Positions 1 through 9,814 of a stretch of DNA of 51,592 nucleotides are shown here, one piece after another. The stretch is taken from NCBI GenBank assembly GCA_964403415.1, contig CAYOFF010000004.1:1-51592 (forward strand), written 5' to 3'. Positions within the stretch are counted from its first letter, which is position 1, and each line of letters begins with the position of its first letter. The notes beneath the pieces are model-generated. The model was not told the DNA's origin. It saw only the letters and a list, made by a program, of their open reading frames with translations, and did no database searches. The translations under genes were made by a program, and so were the position numbers. The stretch is from CAYOFF01 sp964403415. Lineage in GTDB: Bacteria > Patescibacteriota > Gracilibacteria > Absconditabacterales > Absconditicoccaceae.

Positions 1-79
1 CTCCGATAAGTTCTCCTATGACGCCAGGCAGTCAGATTTTTTTGATAAGATCACCTGCGGCTCGTACTGATATAAAACT
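1..79 (-). CDS. Fragment resembling cation/H+ antiporter N-terminus (runs off window)
   Basis: Read on the minus strand with TGA as Gly, this edge encodes GDLIKKIGLPGVIGELIG, preceded by FISVRAA. This closely resembles the conserved stretch just after the first membrane segment of Kef/NhaP-type (CPA2) cation/proton antiporters. The frame continues past the left edge. No plausible start codon or first membrane helix lies upstream: the frame runs into the neighbouring exported-protein gene and then a stop. The gene therefore looks 5'-truncated, next to a block with different codon use. The Gly in KKIGLP is a TGA codon, so this piece fits the host code. The match is by eye over about 25 residues, so identity is tentative. 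Confidence 0.35.
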
Positions 80-104
80 GGTTGTTGTTTTTGTTGGATT
101 TGGA

Positions 105-479
105 TTATTTTTTTGAGGTGGTAATGTCCACCCCGATTCCGGTACCGAAACTCCACACCTTTGAGAAGTTCATGTTAAATACTGCAACGGCGTATATAGT
201 TATACGCCTGTAACCCAGTCCTATCGCCGTTCCGGAAGCGATTCCAACCTTGTTTTGTTGGAACGACACTCCCGGAAACATTGATCCTCTCAGGCACCAG
301 TCTCCCCAACAAACTTTTACGTTGGGTCCGCCATAGCCACCGAGCGCACCTCCATAATGACCATCTGTTACGTAACAAATGAAGGGTTCCCCCTTCCATC
401 CTGTTACTGTAGTTTTTTGGGAAAACAGATGAATGAATGGAACGAAAAAAAACAGGCAGTAGAATATTATCTTTTTCAT
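105..479 (-). CDS. Small exported protein, possibly outer-membrane-type
   Basis: The protein has 124 residues and begins with a clear signal peptide (MKKIIFYCLFFF...IHLFSQ). A glycine/aromatic-rich body follows, with alternating pattern and GGALGGYGG near residues 43-51, compatible with short beta strands. It ends at TAA. The signal peptide style, ending in FSQ, resembles Bacteroidetes exported proteins more than CPR ones. All of about 19 Gly codons are GGN and none is TGA, unlike many genes further right. It lies 18 bases downstream of the antiporter gene on the same strand, probably co-transcribed. Function is not recognised. A beta-barrel-like fragment would be odd in a lineage thought to lack an outer membrane, so transfer or contig chimerism should be considered. 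Confidence 0.55.
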   Translation of the reverse strand: MKKIIFYCLFFFVPFIHLFSQKTTVTGWKGEPFICYVTDGHYGGALGGYGGPNVKVCWGDWCLRGSMFPGVSFQQNKVGIASGTAIGLGYRRITIYAVAVFNMNFSKVWSFGTGIGVDITTSKK

Positions 480-497
480 GATTTTGTCTTTTATTTT

Positions 498-1835
498 TTA
501 TTCTGCGTACATTACTCGTTCTTCGCTATTAGAAGTAACTGTAGAAACCGTCTTTTCCGTAAAAACTCCTCGCCATAATGTTAGCGCTAGTGCACTCAAC
601 ATCACAGCATTAAAGTACGATTGGTTCAGTATCCCCGTTGTATAGAATAGCAAGGCTACGATAATAGCCATCATCCCCTTGATGTTCATATCTCGTCCAA
701 CAATCCCCGCTGTTTTTCCATCAATATTCATGTAACGCCTCAAACCAAAAGTAGTTGACCATCCACTGAGTATAGATCCTATGATCAACAACACAAAGGT
801 TATCGCAAATGGCCACACATCTGAGCCCGTGAATATGACGCGGAGTCCTGCGAATGAAAAGAAAATCGTCCCATACTCAAACAAGAAGTATGTGAAGTCG
901 CGCTCCACGCGCTTTGCAATATCTGAGGGGAGCGTCATCCCTATCAAAATGTAGCCGAGGAAATTATGTACTCCCAGATAACTGGTTACCATTCCTGCGC
1001 CAGCTGCTATACAAGTTAGCACAACATAGTACACCACCTTACTTTCACGCGCTAATTTTAGCATTTTTTCATCGCGAGTTCCTGTCTTTTCACGCATAAT
1101 AGTCTCATACATCTTCATCGTTTTTTGGTAGAGCGTAACCTTTAGTAGTAAGCGAAGCGGCCCCAAACAGATTACCGAGAACACCACGAACATTCCTAAA
1201 TTAAATACAATCTGATATCCGTTTACTTCGTGTGAGCCGGTTGTTTGCAACATAGAAACCACCGCAAAAGCGGTCCAGATCGGAATTTCCTTTATCGCCG
1301 CAATCGCAAGTGAGAGCTCTCCTCTATTGCTATTCACCTCCGCCTTAGAATGCAATATGAGGTATACAAATGGCAATCCGGTCTCTGCGGGGAAAATGGC
1401 TAACGCCCAGGCGGCGTCTCCGGCTCCAGCAAGTGTAAATATCAGGACTGAGGCAAAATAAATAACAGCGAATGTGATTATCGTTAGTCCTGATAATTTC
1501 CCTCTTAGATGACTTAAATGAATTTTACTTCCTGCCACGATGCCGATAGCTATCGTGACTAACCATCCTAAGCCGGAGAATGCTGTACTTATCTTTTCGG
1601 GGACGGCAACGTCGTTCATATAAAGGATGTTTCCCACCAGTACTCCTGTAATGACCGACATCAATTGTATCGACAAAGTTAATTTCTTTGCGACATAGGC
1701 TGAAACACATCCCATTGCCAAAATGGAGGTTCCCCATACTTCCATGGGGTGACTTTCGTAAAATTCGTAGAAGGCGTTCATACTTTCTTTTTGATTTAGT
1801 GTCATTGACTGGTATTTCAAACCAGTACCCGACAT
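498..1835 (-). CDS. Cation/proton antiporter-like membrane protein (445 aa)
   Basis: A long hydrophobic protein with about a dozen candidate membrane segments. Features such as VITGVLVGNIL, SGLGWLVTIAIGIVAGSKI and FPAETGLPFVYLILHSKAEV fit the sodium/proton exchanger superfamily (CPA type). It would exchange protons for Na+ or K+ across the cytoplasmic membrane. Starts at 1835, 1805 or 1781 are all possible; the shorter ones drop only a polar leader. It ends at TAA. About 38 glycines are all GGN with no in-frame TGA. The O-antigen-ligase-like membrane protein at 41294 uses TGA for roughly half of its glycines. That contrast suggests recent acquisition from a standard-code donor, or a mis-joined contig. 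The family call is good, the substrate unknown. Confidence 0.75.
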   Translation of the reverse strand: MSGTGLKYQSMTLNQKESMNAFYEFYESHPMEVWGTSILAMGCVSAYVAKKLTLSIQLMSVITGVLVGNILYMNDVAVPEKISTAFSGLGWLVTIAIGIVAGSKIHLSHLRGKLSGLTIITFAVIYFASVLIFTLAGAGDAAWALAIFPAETGLPFVYLILHSKAEVNSNRGELSLAIAAIKEIPIWTAFAVVSMLQTTGSHEVNGYQIVFNLGMFVVFSVICLGPLRLLLKVTLYQKTMKMYETIMREKTGTRDEKMLKLARESKVVYYVVLTCIAAGAGMVTSYLGVHNFLGYILIGMTLPSDIAKRVERDFTYFLFEYGTIFFSFAGLRVIFTGSDVWPFAITFVLLIIGSILSGWSTTFGLRRYMNIDGKTAGIVGRDMNIKGMMAIIVALLFYTTGILNQSYFNAVMLSALALTLWRGVFTEKTVSTVTSNSEERVMYAE

Positions 1836-1938
1836 TGTTAGTAATGTTTTTTAATGACCGAAGACTTTGTTGCTTTTTAGACAACAAGTACGCCTGATAG
1901 TGAGATCAGGCTATAAGACAAGGGTATCGAATAAAATT

Positions 1939-1966
1939 TTGACATTTTCCTGGTATGGTCCATACT
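1939..1966 (+). promoter_or_regulatory. Candidate sigma-70-type promoter for the ATPase gene
   Basis: A perfect TTGACA -35 hexamer at 1939-1944 is followed after 16 bases by CATACT at 1961-1966, in an AT-rich gap. It sits about 95 bases upstream of the ATPase start. The -10 match is only moderate. Confidence 0.35.
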
Positions 1967-2059
1967 TTTGTCATATATCTACTGGTATTTTTAGAAATTA
2001 TGCATATACTGACAATTCCTTTTTCTTCTACTATGTTGTTCCTTTTGTTATTTTACTCT

Positions 2060-3316
2060 ATGGCTTCTGAAATGTTCTATAGAAAGAGATATATGAAGAA
2101 AATTATCTCCTCGCTTGCGGGAGATGCGCGTGTTATTTATTTGGATGGACCGAGATGATGTGGCAAGTCCCATCTTCTCGAAACATGTAAGGAACACTTT
2201 GATACCCAAGGAGCCAAGCGGCTCTATTATAGTTTTGATGAAAACGTCGTTAGTAAGTACTTTCAAAACCTCGATGAGTTTTTGCATTTCTTGTGACTCA
2301 AGACCTGATGCGATCCACAACGTGAAACAGTTCTTCTCCTCAATGAAGTACACTACTGCACCAATAGTAAAGAGCTTCTCCAAGAGTATTCCGACAAAAA
2401 ATTCCCTATGCGTATTATTGCAACTGGCGCCAAACCACTGCATTTTGAATGACACAAACATATCGACACACATACGATCCACCCGTTTGATTTTTGGGAG
2501 TACCTTCAGTACCATGGATACAATCCACATAATGTCCCTCTCGATCGTGGCTACAAAAGTATTTATGCAGAGCTCCAAACGCACTTTATGGATTTTCTCA
2601 AACGATGATGATATCCTGGAGTCGTTGTAGAACATGATGAAGAGCTCAAACGTCGCCATCTTAGAGAGATTGTCCAAGATGTCTTAGCAAAAGATGGTGG
2701 AGTTATTTTTAATCGCGATGAACTTTTTGCGCTTGAACGCTTCTTTGAAGCACTTCCTTCAAATAACCTCCTCCTCAAAAATCACTCTCGTATTGCACTG
2801 CATACCAACCAGTCTGTCTATTTTGTGAAGAAGTGTTTTGCGTTTGTTGCAGAGTATTTTTTGGTGCATTTGATTCCTGTCCGTGGAGATACAGCTGCTG
2901 ACAAAAAAGCGGAATTACTCACTTTTGGAGATTTGTGAATGCTGCATCTGATGAACCAGTCTTTTGGTATCCCGTTGCTCGATCATCAGACCCTACTAAG
3001 TTTTGTATGGAGCGAGGTTACTAAGCTTGCACACTGCTCATGGCATACCTACCAGAAGCATAATGGATCTACCATTGATCTTATTGGGACGTTTCAAGAC
3101 ACACGTATCGCTATTATTGTCGACAACAAAAACACTGAAAAACTTCCAAAAATTCTTCAGCAACCTTCTACCCAAGATAAACGAGATATCGCTATTACTA
3201 CTACGTACAATCATTTTTGACACGAGCTCTACAATGGCAAAGAGGTATACCGAATGCCTGCCTATCTCGTCTCGAGATGGCTGTATGAAAAGCGTCTTAG
3301 ATGAGATTTTTGATAA
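2060..3316 (+). CDS. AAA-type ATPase of the DUF4143/archaeal-ATPase style
   Basis: Reading through TGA gives 418 residues. Near the N-terminus the protein has YLDGPRGCGKSHLL, a P-loop in which one Gly is TGA. A Walker-B-like stretch VLLLNEVHYC lies near residue 95. The layout (short basic N-terminus, P-loop, ATPase domain, long C-terminal domain ending in a nuclease-like fold region) resembles the widespread ATPases paired with DUF4143, whose role is poorly defined. Starts at 2060 (MASEMFY) or 2072 (MFYRKRY) both fit; an upstream ATG at 1955 would add a hydrophobic leader not expected in this family. At least nine TGA codons occur, including KRGGYP with two in a row. It ends TGA-TAA, so Gly is the last residue. 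Confidence 0.65.
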
Positions 3317-3324
3317 TATTCTTA

Positions 3325-3364
3325 TAAATCCAAGCCCTTATAGATGGGTGTTCACGCAGGTATA
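3325..3364 (+). repeat. Weak copy of the dispersed hairpin repeat
   Basis: AAATCCAAGCCCTTATAG and the closing CGCAGGTATA resemble the two ends of the full element at 39445-39570. It lies just after the ATPase stop. Internal parts are missing and the match is loose. Confidence 0.3.
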
Positions 3365-3383
3365 AATATTTGAACAAAATAAT

Positions 3384-3887
3384 TTAATCGTCCTTTCCAT
3401 CAGACACTCCATCAAGATCTACCTTTAGCGTATCGATCAGTCTTTCTTGAGCGGGAGTGTACTTTTTGGGGTGTAAGAAACTATCATCTTCAAACGTGAA
3501 CATCATTTTCAAAATATCCAAAATACGCCTCTTTCGAGATGTACGGAGAATTTCGAGTTTATGTGGTCATTGACGCTCAAATGATTTTTTGAGTGTCGTG
3601 TATGCGTCCATATATTTATTGAGTATTGCTGCTCTGTCTGAAACTGGTATGTTTGAGTTTTGTGCAGATGCACATGCAGCTATGTATCTCTCTGTAATAT
3701 GTCATCGATCTTCTTCGCTAACAGAAACCCCGAGCAAAGCTCTTGCTGCATGCTCCTTTTGGACACTTACCGGAATTTCTCATCCTGATCTTTCTCATTC
3801 CGGCCTCCTTGTCGGTTCTGGAAACGAATACATATGCTGTCTGAGCAGGGTAAAATACACCGATATATATGATACCAGTAGATCCAT
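3384..3887 (-). CDS. Hypothetical protein (167 aa)
   Basis: An open frame from ATG at 3887 to TAA at 3384 when TGA is Gly; three glycines are TGA (for example GQRE-, GRDEE- and GGSRE-type contexts). The product is hydrophilic and charged. It has repeated short helical stretches (RAAILNKYMDAYTTLKKSF, RKRRILDILKMMFTFEDD) and an acidic C-terminus ending DGVSDGKDD. No signal peptide, membrane segment or known motif was recognised. It is convergent with the ATPase gene, the stops being about 70 bases apart. The frame stays open upstream to about 4080 but without an ATG. The charged composition and TGA in Gly positions support it being real; the function is unknown. Confidence 0.5.
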
Positions 3888-4213
3888 TCTTTCTTCACGG
3901 TGCTCAGGCAAATATCAATGACCTCCATCATGATTGTGAAATACACTGTTTTGGTGTGTATCGGTGTAGCGTCTGGGTTTTGCTACGCCCCTCCTTTCAA
4001 GGGCTACTTGGCTTATATCCAAATGATGCGAGCATTGCAAGAGATTTCCTTCGTTAATGTTAGGTATATTATTATCCAGTATTTTATTTTATACCAGTAT
4101 AATTAGTATCTCTTTATTATTTATACCAGAGTAATGAGGTATTGTTGTGAGATTGACTTATCTTTTAAAGAGTTTTTGGTATGTTTGCGACTTAACTAAT
4201 AAAAACGCAACTT
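3888..4213. other. Gene-poor AT-rich gap
   Basis: No convincing gene was found in this 326-base stretch. It is AT-rich. It contains an imperfect direct repeat near 4090-4135 (TTTATACCAG followed by a TAAT-containing tail, twice about 40 bases apart). It probably holds the promoters for the flanking divergent genes, but no hexamer pair stands out. Confidence 0.4.
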
Positions 4214-4576
4214 ATGCAATTCCGGCTTTCCTTTTTCCCCGTATTACTCCTTGTTTTCTGCACCATCTGCTACTCCTGTACGGGAGATGCTAAACGACAG
4301 ACTGCCATCGAATGTCTGCAGAAACAATATGAAAGAAAACCCTGTGAAACAAATGAAGAATTTATGACAAGGAAGATTAAGGATTTTCAGGAGGGTCAAC
4401 AGATCCAACGGCAACCGCTCGAGTCTGATGAGGACTACATAAAAAGAGTTGTCGCCATGGCGCAGACATGGACCTTTTGAAGAATAAAACCCTCCCTATC
4501 AATCTATTTTCCTCCGTCACATCATCTTGCTTGCAACCCGAGCGAGGTGATTTTTTTATTTAAAAATATTATTTAG
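4214..4576 (+). CDS. Small lipoprotein-like protein; true 3' end ambiguous
   Basis: The protein starts MQFRLSFFPVLLLVFCTICY followed by SCTGD, a signal peptide with a plausible lipobox cysteine. A charged, helical 65-residue domain follows, with repeated patterns CETNEEFMTRKIKDFQEG and ESDEDYIKRVVAMAQ that look like two copies of one short motif. The first TGA is at 4478. Under the host code it is Gly and the frame continues to TAG at 4574-4576, adding 32 residues of low-quality sequence (PSLSIYFPPSHH...). The clean end of the domain just before TGA suggests the gene may have evolved with TGA as a stop. Coordinates given follow the host code; the standard-code end would be 4480. Confidence 0.5.
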
Positions 4577-4589
4577 CAACCGAATATCA

Positions 4590-4625
4590 AAAAACGCTTG
4601 GGAGAGACTCCTTTTGCGTTTGTTT
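4590..4625. terminator. Bidirectional hairpin between convergent genes
   Basis: AACGC at 4593-4597 pairs with GCGTT at 4616-4620, with an inner GGAG/CTCC stem. It is flanked by A-rich sequence on the left and T-rich on the right. It sits between the stops of the lipoprotein and the 4664 membrane protein gene, so it could serve both strands. Confidence 0.5.
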
Positions 4626-4663
4626 CTAGTTTCTAGTTGAGAACTACTACTCTCTGACAGTCT

Positions 4664-5080
4664 TTATTCCTTCTCATACACCACCCTTGGCCACCAGCTC
4701 TTGTCTGGTACCTTGCTAGCAGAGAGTGTATCGCTTTGCTTCGGCCATCTCTGACCTAACTCCATCTGCCCTTCTACAATGTAGATGGAGTTAGATGAAG
4801 ACCTCACCTCAGCCCGCCACGACCCATCGGTGTAGCAGATGATAGAGGTAATCCTTCCGTGTATACGAGATGGAGAGAGACCGTACTGGATATTCGTTTT
4901 CATCCCCCACAGCGCCGCTCCTAGAATAACTAGGACAAGCATTACTATCGAGACTCGCAGCAGAGTTCTCAAGAGCGCTACGTTCCATTTAAATTTCTTC
5001 TTTCTTCTCCTGGAAGAAGGAGATGTTGGTTTTCTTTTCTGAGGTTTTGCTTTTGCTGTGAGTGTTTTTTTATTTTTCAT
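4664..5080 (-). CDS. Single-pass membrane protein, basic N-terminus (138 aa)
   Basis: A strongly basic cytoplasmic leader (MKNKKTLTAKAKPQKRKP, then SSRRRKKKFKW) precedes one membrane helix (SIVMLVLVILGAALWGM, about residues 45-65). A small external beta-rich domain follows (residues 66-138: GRITSIICYTDGSWRAEV, IYIVEGQMELGQRW). Topology is probably N-in/C-out. No TGA occurs in its nine or so Gly codons, too few to draw a conclusion. It follows the K+ channel gene by 76 bases on the same strand and may be the last gene of that operon. Function is not recognised. Confidence 0.6.
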   Translation of the reverse strand: MKNKKTLTAKAKPQKRKPTSPSSRRRKKKFKWNVALLRTLLRVSIVMLVLVILGAALWGMKTNIQYGLSPSRIHGRITSIICYTDGSWRAEVRSSSNSIYIVEGQMELGQRWPKQSDTLSASKVPDKSWWPRVVYEKE

Positions 5081-5156
5081 ACTGTTATTTTTTTGACTGT
5101 CTTGTTATCTCCTGATATATTGTGAGTATCTTTTGCGAATATTCATAGACCCTGCC

Positions 5157-5600
5157 TTACGCATCCTCATCTCATACCTCTGCTGCTAACGGTACTGGTG
5201 TTTTTATTTTTTGTTTTCTTTTCTTGTTTGCTTTCATTCTCTCCATCATGCTAGAGACGATTACCGACATTGTAAAGATAAACACCGGCATACCCAGGAT
5301 TGCATAGATCATCACAACTATTTTTCACTCTACGGTCTGCGGCGTAATGTCTCCATATCACACACCTGCTAGTGTAATTACGCTTAGATAAATCGCATTA
5401 AAAAGAGATATGTCTTCAAAACGCACAAGTAGATACGATCATATCATTAGCAATAATGCTATCAGTACTAGCTCCAGCTCTAGTGTCTGTATCAGTGTGA
5501 GATGACGGAGCTTTCTTACGTATTTCCCTCACGATGTTGCCACACCTAGCCCTCTTGCAAACTGCCTTAGTTGATCAATCAAAAAGTATATGTAACGCAT
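5157..5600 (-). CDS. Two-TM potassium channel (pore-domain type)
   Basis: The 147-residue product has two hydrophobic helices (about residues 44-60, ELVLIALLLMIGSYLLV, and 98-120, KIVVMIYAILGMPVFIFTMS) around a pore loop. The loop carries the K+ selectivity filter in TLAGVGYGDITP. The first filter Gly (the G of VGYG) is a TGA codon, so the channel only makes sense with UGA read as Gly. The usual Thr before VGYG is Gly here. The C-terminal tail is basic then acidic, ending EVGDEDA, with no RCK domain. It would pass K+ through the cytoplasmic membrane. It starts 26 bases after the folD stop and so probably belongs to that operon. Confidence 0.85.
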
Positions 5601-5626
5601 GGACGTATGTATAATGTATATGAAAG

Positions 5627-6541
5627 TTATATTTTTTTGGACTCTTGCAACACTCTAATATTATCAAAAACACACGCTATAGTAACAGGTCAGATGCCTC
5701 ATGGCACCGGCGTGATATGTGCCCCTGCTGCTTGCAGAGACTCTCGATCTGTGTCTCATACAGCCTTTCCGTCTTTGATTCATCGACCGACATCGATGAT
5801 GACTTTGTCAGTCCGCGATGGTCATGATGCGATCATTTTTTGAGGTGTCTCGCCGCCCTTCTCATCATACTCAAACATCTCCGCAGTAATGAGATGGACT
5901 ACCCCTGTCGCAGAGATAATGATATCACTCATTGCACATAGCTCTGCTAGTCTTGCAGGAGATGTTCGCTCATTACAACTGAGGACGGTCGCTCATTGAT
6001 TCATCAATTCGAGCGCGACCGGCTTTCCTATGAGATTGCTTTGGCTGATCACTGCTACAGTTTTTCATTGGAGATCGCCAAAGCCATAGTGTGCCAGCAC
6101 CTCAAACACTGCCCTAGGCGTTGCTGGCACAAATGTTCCTTTGCCTATCAGCGAGTTTCCAAAGACGACGCCGCTCAATCCATCGATATCTTTGTGCGGC
6201 GTCACCGCAGTCAAGAACTCGCTCTCCTGTGCAGCAAAACGCTCTGCTACTGGCAGCTGCACAATAATGCCTACGCAGGCATCATCGGTATTACACTTCT
6301 CTATAATCGCAAACACCTCTGCTGGTGCAGCATTCCGAAGTTCGTGTGTTTGCGAATGTATACCTATCGACGTTGCGTAGTTTGCCTTGAGTCTTGCGTA
6401 GACACGTGTTGCATCATCATCGTTGAGCAAGAGATGCGCGATATACATATCCGCACGGTCTAAACTATCTATATAGGCTTTTGTCTGATGACGCAACTGC
6501 TCGACAACAGGTTTTCCATATAACAACATTTCTGACTTCAT
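5627..6541 (-). CDS. folD: Bifunctional methylenetetrahydrofolate dehydrogenase/cyclohydrolase
   Basis: FolD interconverts 5,10-methylene-, methenyl- and 10-formyl-tetrahydrofolate with NADP, in the cytosol. Family marks seen: YGKPVVEQL near the start, the Tyr-x3-Lys pair in VYARLKANY, VGIIVQLPV, PHKDIDGLSG, the dinucleotide region ISQSNLIGKPVALELM, and TPVPGGIGPVT near the C-terminus. In the last, one or more Gly are TGA. The length of 304 aa is normal for this start (MKSEMLLYGKP). A longer frame from 6613 would overlap uvrA and draw its first 24 residues from a dispersed repeat, so 6541 is preferred. It lies in a minus-strand run with uvrA upstream and the channel downstream. The call is secure. 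Confidence 0.93.
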
Positions 6542-6550
6542 AGGTGATAT

Positions 6551-6593
6551 AAATATTATGCCGTTACAGGCGTTATATTTACCTGCAACTTCG
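6551..6593 (+). repeat. Dispersed hairpin repeat, decayed copy
   Basis: Sequence from AAATATTATGCCGTTACAGG to ACCTGCAACTTCG aligns with the left third of the full element at 39445-39570. It sits exactly in the gap between the uvrA stop and the folD start. Confidence 0.6.
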
Positions 6594-6599
6594 TTTTTT

Positions 6600-9500
6600 T
6601 TATCCTTTTGCACTTTTTATTTTTCCATCTTCTATGGTAATCACACGATCCGCAAATTGAAGGAGATTTTTTTCGTGTTCTATCATCAAGATTGTATCTC
6701 CGTTGTCCAAAAATCTTTTGAGCACTCGGAGAAGTTTCTCAATATCTGCTGGATGCAATCATACCGTAGGCTCATCTAAGAAGTAGAGCGTATGTCACTT
6801 ATACGACTTGAGAAGATGTTTGACGAGTTTTATTCTCTGTGACTCACCTCACGAAAGCGTATGCGCTGGCTGTCCTAGCCTTACATAGCCAAGCCCAATA
6901 TCTACCATCAGTTCAAGTGGTTCCGCCAAGAATCCAAGATCTCCAAAAAACTCAAATGCTTCCATGATATACATATCAAGCACGTCAGCTATACTTTTCC
7001 CATGCCACTTGATAGCAAGAATTTCTGGTTTATATCTTTTTCATTTACACAGCGTACACGGGACATATGTGTCAGGCAAAAACTGTAACTCTATTTTTTT
7101 GTGACCATATCATTCACACTCGGGACATGATCATTTGTCAGAATTAAAACTAAAGTGTCCTGCACCAAATCATAGCATTTTAGCTTCTGTCGCTCATGCA
7201 TAGAGTTTACGAATATCATCAAATAGCCCTATAAATGTTGCTGGGCAACTCCTTGGTGTCTTTCAGATACTTGTCTGATCTACATACAACACATTCTTTA
7301 CCTCTTCGTATCCAAGCACTGATTCCACACCAAGATGCTTATAAAATTCTTGTAGTGCTAGCTGCTCGTAGTGCTCGTATGTCTCTCTTCTCATTACCGG
7401 TGCTGCTATAATTTCACTTCGCGTCATACCCTGTTTGAGCAAATTTAGTCTAATATAACTTTGTATAAACTGCACTTTTTCTTCCAAGAATTTGAACAAC
7501 GTATGATACATGAGCGTTGTCTTTCACGCTCCTGAAGGTCACGTAATCACCGTAAAACTCCCAAGATTTATCGTTGCGTCTATATTTTTGAGATTATGTT
7601 GTGATGCTTTTTTTATACGGAGTTGTCTATCACTAGGCCTATGTTCAAACTCTACGTGTACTTTCTTCCTGCCCGTAATATACTGCGCGGTGAGATTATC
7701 GGTTTTGATAAATGCATCATATGGCCCACTGTACAAGATACGTCCACCAAAATCTCCTGCTCCAGGTCACACCTCTACGATCCAGTCCGAATTTTTTATA
7801 AACTCTTCGTTGTGTTCTACGACCACAATCGTGTTTCACATATCCTTGAGTCATTTGATTGCGCCAATGACTCTCTTTATTTCTCATTCATCAAGACCGA
7901 TTGTCGGCTCATCTAGGACATATATGATTCATGTTAGTTTGTTACCAAGCTGTTTTGCTAGTCTCAATCTCTGTATTTCTCATCATGAGAGCGTATCGAT
8001 TTGTCTGAGTGTATTGATGTAGTGCATACCCAGCATCTCTATCGTCTTTGCTCTATCGAGGAGGGGTTTTATAATTCTATGCACAAGCACTTCTGGCTGT
8101 GTTGTTGTTTTTTCATAGAGTTCTACCATAGTTCCTAGGCTCTCTATGGAACATCTCTGGAGATCTGCAATATTGAAGTGTAGTATGCCTGGATTTTGGT
8201 AGAGATAATGCTGCTGACCATCGTCATCTACTGCAATTTTTTCTTCTTTTGCTGCTTTTGCAGTTTTTTTTGTTTTTGAAGTTTTGGTTGGTGTTGCTAC
8301 AATTTCTTCGTCTGGTACAGCTTCAATTCACTGTTCTCACCTTGTGGTTCACGTGAGACCATCTAGTCTTTTGTCATAGGGGATATTGAGAAATACGTGC
8401 AGACTTTCTTTTTTGAGTTTACTTCCACTACATGTAGGGCATGGTCTTACCTGCATCATTGCCTGAAAGTCGACCGTCAAAATGCCTTTGTTGTACTGAT
8501 CTGTAAGTACATGTTCTATTCCTTTGTAGTTCATACTGATATACTTTCATCCTCCGAGTGAAAGCTTCATAACTTCGTTGTCACCATTGATAACTACCTC
8601 CCTAAATTCTTCTGGAAGATCTTTCCAAAATGAATCTTCGTGTATCTGATACGTGTACGCTAGCTTCTTGAGAATGGCCTGTCCAAGAGCACTATCACGC
8701 CATGGCAAAATCGCCTTGAGATATGGTGAGAATGGATCCAGCACTTTTTCGAAGTCCACTTGCAACTGTTCACCAATACCGTGACATGTTTCACATGCAC
8801 CTTCTTGGCGGTTGGGCGAAAAATGCTGCGAGGTGAATTCTGGGTATTTGATATTATCTTTGGGACAGTAGTATTTGTCCGTGTATCGTGTGATATGTTT
8901 TGCAGCGCGGAGATCCCCCGGTCACTCTTTATCCTCGTCTACCATATAAACACCAAATTTGTCTGCCATCGCCAACATCTTTATGCTGTCTTCCTTGAGC
9001 CTACTCAGCGTCTCTTGTGTTATCGTCACACGATCAAAAATACCATAGACCTTGACTGGCATGTTGTGAGCAGGAATCTTTGGATCTTCGAGATAGAAAT
9101 ACTCTACGAGATTATCCCAAACGTGCTCTTGGTTGTCGTAGTTGAGTGCCAAGAGATATCTCGTAATACCCTCTCACTGATCTACTTTTTTTCTATTTCT
9201 TCTCACAAACCTTGCGAGTTCATCTTCCTCTAGGTACATGCCCATCTCCTGGATCATATAGACTTTTTTTCCAAAGAACTTAGCCTGAATATCCGCCAAA
9301 ATCTGCTCTGTTGTTTTGGGTTTGAGTGGCGCGCCACACTTCCAGCAGTATACTTCACCGAGTTTTGCCATGAGCAGTCTGAGGTAGTCATCGATCTCTG
9401 TGAGCGTTCCTACCGTACTTCTTGAGTTACCGACGCGCTTGTTTTGCTCGATCGCAATAGCTGGCGAGAGTCACTCTGTATACTCTACCTCTGGTCTCGC

Positions 9501-9803
9501 TCATAGATTAAAAAACTGTCTTAGATATGAGGAGAGTGACTCTATATATTTGAACTGCCCCTCTTTGTAGATCGTATCAAATGCCAGTGACGACTTCCCA
9601 GATCCAGACACCCCCGTAATAGTTATGATCTTGTTTTTGGGGAGCGTAATATCTACGTTTTTGAGATTATGCGTATGAATTCCCTGCATAGTCAGTCTGT
9701 CTCACTCTACAGGAAAAATCTGAGCTTTGTGCTCCTTGTGAATATGTGCGTATTGTTCATGAACTTGTTTTGCTGTTGCTTTTTTTTTGGGTTTGGAAGC
9801 CAT
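6600..9803 (-). CDS. uvrA: Excinuclease ABC subunit A
   Basis: UvrA is the damage-scanning ATPase of nucleotide excision repair, acting with UvrB and UvrC. The 1067-aa product shows two ABC cassettes: an N-terminal Walker A GVSGSGKSS, first signature LSGGEIQRLRLAKQLG, a second Walker A GPSGAGKTT, and second signature LSGGESQRIKL followed by LDEPTVGLHP. Several CxxC zinc-type motifs are visible (CWKCG, CETCHG, CPTCSG, CPECEG). Many glycines are TGA. It is about 100 residues longer than usual. Part of the excess is a Lys/Ala/Glu-rich, low-complexity linker near the middle (around 8230-8330). It starts at MASKPKKKATAK and carries a basic leader before the conserved MQGIHTHNLKNV region; a start closer to that motif is possible. 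Confidence 0.93.
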
Positions 9804-9814
9804 AGAAACAGGGA

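Noticed and set aside
2048..2677. A 209-codon open frame on the minus strand
   Set aside because: Antisense to the P-loop ATPase gene, which has a clear Walker A and continuous reading with TGA as Gly.
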